Of a stretch of 64,000 nt of DNA, positions 60,136 to 64,000 are shown one piece after another. The stretch lies in the NCBI GenBank assembly GCA_900545955.1, contig URAU01000014.1, positions 1-64,000 on the forward strand, in the 5' to 3' direction. The position numbers were made by a program, and so were the translations under genes. Within the stretch, counting starts at the first letter, position 1, and every line of letters starts with the position of its first letter. The DNA comes from an uncultured Porphyromonadaceae bacterium (GTDB taxonomy: Bacteria > Bacteroidota > Bacteroidia > Bacteroidales > Muribaculaceae). The notes under the pieces were generated by a model. The model was not told the DNA's origin. It did not search any database and was given only the letters and a program-made list of their open reading frames with translations.

Positions 60136-61362
60136 TTATTCGTCGCGGAGGGCCTCCACGGGTTTTACTTTCAGCGATTTCAGCGCGGGAAATAGTCCGG
60201 CCAGAGCACCTGCCAGAATCAGGACGGCCGTAACCTGCACGGCAATCGAGAGATCCACATGGGGATGGGTCATGAAATCGGATTCGCCAAACAGCGCGTC
60301 GACAACGCCCGTGGCCGCAGAGCCGAGCACTATGCCGATGTACCCGAAAAGAGTTGTTATGGCTATGCTCTCGGCCATAATCTGCGTAAGGATACTGCGG
60401 GGTTTTGCGCCTATGGCACGACGGATGCCTATCTCATGCGTGCGCTCGCGTACGCTCACAAACATTATGTTGCTTATACCGACTACGCCGCTCAGCAGCG
60501 TGAGTAGCCCCAGTATCCATATGCTGGCGTTGAGGATGTTCATGGCCTGAAGACCTTTCATTCCCTGTGAGAACTGGTTCCATATCCATACGGCGCTGGT
60601 GTCGTCGGGATCGAAATCGTGGGCGGCTGCAAGCGTGCGGCGCACGTCGGCTTCCACCTGGTCTCCCTGCTCGGCGGTCTCTACGTTGTGGAGCATTACG
60701 CTCATCGAGCCGAGGTCGTCGTCGTTGCCCGCGAGCATGCGGGCAGTGGAGAACGGTATGTAGATTTCACGGCCCCAGCGCGAGGTGTAAATGCCCACAA
60801 CCTTGAAGCTAAGACCCGATATGCGCAGCTGTTTCCCCAGAGCCTCGTCACTGTCGGGCAATCCGAGAGAGGTGGCATCGTCCTTCGAAAGAACTATTAC
60901 TTTGGCGCGGGCGGCCATATCCTTGTCGTTGATAAAGCGGCCGCGTTCCATTGTCATTTCGTCGCGGAGCTTCAGTTGCGAAGGGTATACGCCCGTGTAG
61001 CTTGAAGTAATCGATTTAGTGCCATAGGAAATTGTGTCGGTGGAACCATAGATTGTGGATGTGACCTCGCGTACGGTCGAGCGGTTTTCGTCGGCCACGC
61101 GGTCCAGGTCGGCGCTCTTGAGCGGGATGTAACGCCCCTCGCGATAGCCGTGGTATGGTTTAGAGGTGCGACCGGGCCACACATTTATTTTCTGTGAGCC
61201 GGGAGTCATCGCGTGCTCACGGAATGAGCCTGTCACGCCGTTGCCCACTCCGAGCAGCACGATAAGCATGAAGATACCCCATGCCACGGCAAAGCCCGTA
61301 AGGGCCGTGCGCAGCTTGTTGTGGCGAAGCGTCTGGAGTATTTCGGATATGAGGTCGAACAT
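60136..61362 (-). CDS. MacB-like ABC permease, first copy
   Basis: The 408-aa protein has the same layout as its neighbour: N-terminal helix, periplasmic domain and C-terminal FtsX helices with VRERTHEIGIRRAIGAKPRSILTQIM. The shared EIGIRRAIGAKP motif contacts the ATPase. It follows the ATPase gene by 42 bp. Confidence 0.92.
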   Translation of the reverse strand: MFDLISEILQTLRHNKLRTALTGFAVAWGIFMLIVLLGVGNGVTGSFREHAMTPGSQKINVWPGRTSKPYHGYREGRYIPLKSADLDRVADENRSTVREVTSTIYGSTDTISYGTKSITSSYTGVYPSQLKLRDEMTMERGRFINDKDMAARAKVIVLSKDDATSLGLPDSDEALGKQLRISGLSFKVVGIYTSRWGREIYIPFSTARMLAGNDDDLGSMSVMLHNVETAEQGDQVEADVRRTLAAAHDFDPDDTSAVWIWNQFSQGMKGLQAMNILNASIWILGLLTLLSGVVGISNIMFVSVRERTHEIGIRRAIGAKPRSILTQIMAESIAITTLFGYIGIVLGSAATGVVDALFGESDFMTHPHVDLSIAVQVTAVLILAGALAGLFPALKSLKVKPVEALRDE

Positions 61363-61404
61363 TGATTGAAATATTCTTGATTGGAAGCCTGTTGTGAGAG
61401 TAAT

Positions 61405-62085
61405 TTAAAGCGTCGGTTCAACTTGGTCGACAATGCGGCCGTCGCTTATGCGAATCAGGCGGTCGGTCTGCGCGCCTACACCGGGATCATGGGTCACGAT
61501 TACCACGGTCATTCCCTCCACTCGGTTTAGTTCACGGAATACCTGCATGACTTCCTTCGATGTGGAGCTGTCTAAAGCGCCTGTAGGCTCGTCGGCGAGT
61601 ATAATCGAGGGTTTTGTGATAAGGGCGCGGGCAATGGCGACTCGCTGTTTCTGACCGCCGGAGAGCTCTCCGGGCAGATGGTGGGCGCGGTCGGCAAGCC
61701 CCATGCGTTCCAGTTGCTCCATGGCCATCTGGTTGCGTTTGCGGCGCCCCACACCCTGGTAGAATAGCGGTAGGGCCACGTTCTCCACGGCGTTCTTGTA
61801 GTTGATGAGGTTGAAACTCTGGAACACGAAGCCAATCATACGATTGCGGTAGTCGGCGGCCCGGTTTTCGCTGAGGTTCTTTATCAGGGTGCCGTCGAGG
61901 CGGTATTCGCCCGAATCGTAGTTGTCGAGTATGCCGAGAATGTTGAGTAGGGTGGATTTGCCGGATCCCGAGGCGCCCATGATCGATACCAGTTCGCCTC
62001 GCTCTATTTCGAGGTTGATATCCTTGAGCACGTGGAGCGGAACGATGCCCGGATACGTCTTGTTTACATCCCGTAGTCGTATCAT
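61405..62085 (-). CDS. MacB/LolD-type ABC transporter ATP-binding protein
   Basis: The 226-aa ATPase has Walker A GASGSGKS (37-44), signature LSGGQKQRVAIARAL, Walker B IILADEPTGALD and the H-loop VTHD. It drives the two permeases encoded downstream, powering export of a peptide, toxin or lipoprotein through the TolC channel. It is the first gene of the operon. The 5' region (62086-62250) has no clear TAnnTTTG element, so the promoter could depend on another sigma factor or an activator. Confidence 0.95.
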   Translation of the reverse strand: MIRLRDVNKTYPGIVPLHVLKDINLEIERGELVSIMGASGSGKSTLLNILGILDNYDSGEYRLDGTLIKNLSENRAADYRNRMIGFVFQSFNLINYKNAVENVALPLFYQGVGRRKRNQMAMEQLERMGLADRAHHLPGELSGGQKQRVAIARALITKPSIILADEPTGALDSSTSKEVMQVFRELNRVEGMTVVIVTHDPGVGAQTDRLIRISDGRIVDQVEPTL

Positions 62086-62184
62086 TGATGTGATATTATT
62101 TTAATATTTTTATCTGAAACACTTTTTAGACGCACCTTCTTTGTATAAGGTTGCACCGGAGTTGAAAACTTTTTTGTATTTGCG

Positions 62185-62212
62185 GATTATCGGGGCTTAT
62201 CGGGGCCGGAAA
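62185..62212. repeat. Decamer remnant 13
   Basis: gattatcggg followed by gcttatcggg are two units in phase upstream of the exporter operon. Confidence 0.4.
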
Positions 62213-62253
62213 CGATTGTGGACATTGTAGTGAATGTGGTAAAGTGAATAGTA

Positions 62254-62285
62254 CAAACGCCCCCGGAAAATACCGGGGGCGTTCT
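62254..62285 (-). terminator. Terminator of mdh
   Basis: aacgcccccgg / ccgggggcgtt, an 11-bp perfect stem with a 6-nt loop. The T run on the minus strand is weak (TTTGT). Confidence 0.75.
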
Positions 62286-62330
62286 CATAGTTTAATCAGA
62301 ATAAATCATCTGGGCAATCGCTATACTATA

Positions 62331-63332
62331 TCAGTCGAGATTGGTGTTATAGCGGTGCCAATCGGCGATTTTTGGAAGGATGCCCATCTCAATCACCTCG
62401 TCGCGGAGCTTGCAGAGATGCTGGTAGCTCTTTTCAAGTTCTTTCTGCTCCTCGGGGGTGCCGCCGAGCGGTTTAACTGTCACGCCGTTTTTATCGATAG
62501 TGGTCTCCATGGCCATCATGATGTGGCGGAAGCGGTCGTTGTCTACGTAGGCGCCTGCAGGCCAGCGGAATGGTTTGCCGCCCATGGCTGCGGCTATCAT
62601 CTCGATGGAGAGGTAAGCCGGGCTCTGGAACGACGAGCGGCCGCGCAGGTCGATGATGTTTTTGCCACCCTGTACCACTTTCTGGCGGATTACCTCCCAG
62701 TCGGCCAGGGGAAGGGTGCCGTTGTCGATAAGCTCTTTCAGAGGTTTCCCCTTGATTGCTGCCGTCGATTCGAACACAGCCATCTGCTCGCCGTGGCCAC
62801 CATAGGTGCGGGCGCCTGTCACGTCGTCCTCGGTCACATTGAAGTATTTTGCAAGTTCGGAGCGCAGACGGGTGGAGTCGAGCGCGGCGAGGGTCGACAC
62901 GCACGAGGGTTTCACTCCGGAGTAAACCAGCGTGATGAGGCCGGTGATGTCGGCGGGATTGAATACTACCACAATATGTTTCACCTCGGGGCAGTATTTC
63001 TTCACGTTCTCGCCGAATTCCTTGGCTATCTCGGCGTTTCCTTTCAGGAGGTCTTCGCGGGTCATTCCGGCCTTGCGGGCTGCACCGCCGCTCGAAACTA
63101 CATATGATGCACCGGTAAGCGCTTCGGCCACGTCGGATGTGTATGTGAGGTTCATCCCCTCGAAGCCGCAGTGGCGCATCTCTTCATACACTCCTTCGAG
63201 CGCCGGAGCGTAGGGATCGTAGAGGCAGATGTTGGGGGTGAGTTTCATCATCATTGCCGTCTGGGCCATGTTCGACCCGATCATGCCGGCTGCACCCACG
63301 ATGGTGAGTTTTTCGTTTGTAAGGAATTCCAT
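62331..63332 (-). CDS. mdh: Malate dehydrogenase
   Basis: The 333-aa enzyme of the LDH/MDH fold has the NAD site VGAAGMIGSN, the substrate arginine in GMTREDLLKGN, FNPADI, and the catalytic histidine in YGGHGEQM. In Bacteroidales it works in the reductive branch from oxaloacetate to malate, towards fumarate and succinate. A TATATTTG element lies upstream at 63429-63422. Single gene with its own terminator. Confidence 0.94.
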   Translation of the reverse strand: MEFLTNEKLTIVGAAGMIGSNMAQTAMMMKLTPNICLYDPYAPALEGVYEEMRHCGFEGMNLTYTSDVAEALTGASYVVSSGGAARKAGMTREDLLKGNAEIAKEFGENVKKYCPEVKHIVVVFNPADITGLITLVYSGVKPSCVSTLAALDSTRLRSELAKYFNVTEDDVTGARTYGGHGEQMAVFESTAAIKGKPLKELIDNGTLPLADWEVIRQKVVQGGKNIIDLRGRSSFQSPAYLSIEMIAAAMGGKPFRWPAGAYVDNDRFRHIMMAMETTIDKNGVTVKPLGGTPEEQKELEKSYQHLCKLRDEVIEMGILPKIADWHRYNTNLD

Positions 63333-63421
63333 AATAGATATAGAGTTATTTAGTTGGTTGGTGTCTTATATAACGTATGCAGTTGGTCGTAGGTTTGGCC
63401 TGCCGGCTATTTCATACGACG

Positions 63422-63429
63422 CAAATATA
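63422..63429 (-). promoter_or_regulatory. Promoter -7 element of mdh
   Basis: TATATTTG on the minus strand; leader about 80 nt. No -33 element at the usual distance. Confidence 0.55.
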
Positions 63430-63508
63430 ATGAATCATTGTGGTTTTATGTCTTTTTAACCCAACTTTTTGTTTTCTTCGTTCATTATATTAATAAAATT
63501 TTACCGTT

Positions 63509-64000
63509 GTGATAACAAGAAAACTCCTATCTGCTTTCCTGGCCGTGGCTCTCGTGGTCGGCATTTCTTTCGGGGCTCTTTCGATTGACCTCGATAATCT
63601 CGACGGAGACCCGGCATTTGAGAAGGCTGTGGAGATAATCAAGAAATATGAAACGCTCCACAAGGCTTCGAACTGGCCATATATAGGCTACGGGCACCGT
63701 GTGCTTCCTGGTGAAAACTATAAAAAAGGTGTAGTACTCGGGCAGGCTGATGCCGAGGCTCTTCTGCGTAAGGATCTACGCAAATATGTTCGTACTTTCA
63801 GTCAGTACGGCGATAAGGCTTTGCTGCTTGGTGTACTTGCTTACAATATCGGTCCCAACGCCGTAAAGAAGTCAAAGGTATCAACCCTGATCAAGGGAAC
63901 TTCGGTGGCGGCGCTACGTGAGGCTTATGTGGCTCACTGCCGATATAAGGGAAAATCTCATCCTCAGATTCGACAGCGGAGAATTGAGGAATTTGACACG
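63509..64000 (+). CDS. Lysozyme-like (GH24-type) protein, cut by the window edge
   Basis: An open frame from GTG 63509 runs to the end of the window (164 codons, no stop). It has a hydrophobic signal or anchor (LLSAFLAVALVVGIS), then a muramidase-like core: IKKYETLHKASNWPYIGYGH (Glu48, His63), QADAEALLRKDLRK, LLGVLAYNIGP and RQRRIEEF. These match the short Bacteroides lysozyme family often found on mobile elements. The segment between the catalytic Glu and the GYGH motif is shorter than in T4 lysozyme and lacks an evident catalytic Asp and Thr. GTG is the only start near the hydrophobic segment. Confidence 0.8.
   Translation, partial: MITRKLLSAFLAVALVVGISFGALSIDLDNLDGDPAFEKAVEIIKKYETLHKASNWPYIGYGHRVLPGENYKKGVVLGQADAEALLRKDLRKYVRTFSQYGDKALLLGVLAYNIGPNAVKKSKVSTLIKGTSVAALREAYVAHCRYKGKSHPQIRQRRIEEFDT

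Overview
The window is one piece of a Bacteroidales chromosome, most like Muribaculaceae (S24-7); the family name is an inference. Three things point there. Promoters follow the Bacteroidetes form TTTG-N20-TAnnTTTG and genes lack a clear Shine-Dalgarno sequence. There is a short (286 aa) primary sigma factor of the sigma-ABfr type. Lineage families are present: type B L31, DUF5606, DUF4835/PorD, PG_1098-like methyltransferase, a Rho with a large disordered insertion, and type IX secretion tails. The DNA is GC-rich and dense in genes, with no insertion sequence, prophage or CRISPR array.

Layout. 1-250: partial tRNA-Gly and tRNA-Leu. 436-3348: a lone LmbE/PIG-L deacetylase (-), an ECF sigma factor with a membrane partner (+), and ribosomal protein L31. 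3459-8050: RsgA, an NlpC/P60 lipoprotein and a NatAB-like ABC exporter. 8235-10750: rho with a long pyrimidine-rich leader. 10767-15250 (-): fur-purA-tdk, then PepSY-like, DUF3108 and winged-helix genes. 15605-24970 (+): uvrB-ygiQ, gdhA, xylB, proS. 25014-32593 (-): the replication/repair cluster dnaN-dnaQ-coaBC-porD-recN-rlmB-yaaA. 32793-36231: rubrerythrin, methyltransferase, smpB, a Yip1-like membrane protein and a tRNA-Ser/tRNA-Met(Ile2) operon. 36705-38929: a GNAT-AraC-ferredoxin-DUF4405 operon. 38957-44290: crcB, DUF5606, an AmgK-RapZ-C fusion with MurU (cell-wall sugar recycling) and an exported CotH protein. 44666-48170: rpoD, cupin-hcp and tRNA-Cys. 48390-56314: class III fructose bisphosphatase, an exported CMD-cupin protein, a 1169-aa type IX cargo protein and a Crp-like regulator. 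56366-62085 (-): a tripartite MacAB/TolC-like exporter. 62331-64000: malate dehydrogenase and a partial lysozyme.

The main unexplained structure is a family of degenerate tandem arrays with a strict 10-nt period, centred on the palindrome GATTAATC. They lie between genes, often between a stop codon and a terminator, and once in the gdhA leader. They place a TC or CC dinucleotide every 10 nt in the transcript, which suggests Rho loading sites or helically phased protein binding. Other points worth a look are the Rho insertion with three AT-hook-like motifs, the rho leader, the AmgK-RapZ-C fusion, the small redox operon and a 46-aa ORF next to a terminator.
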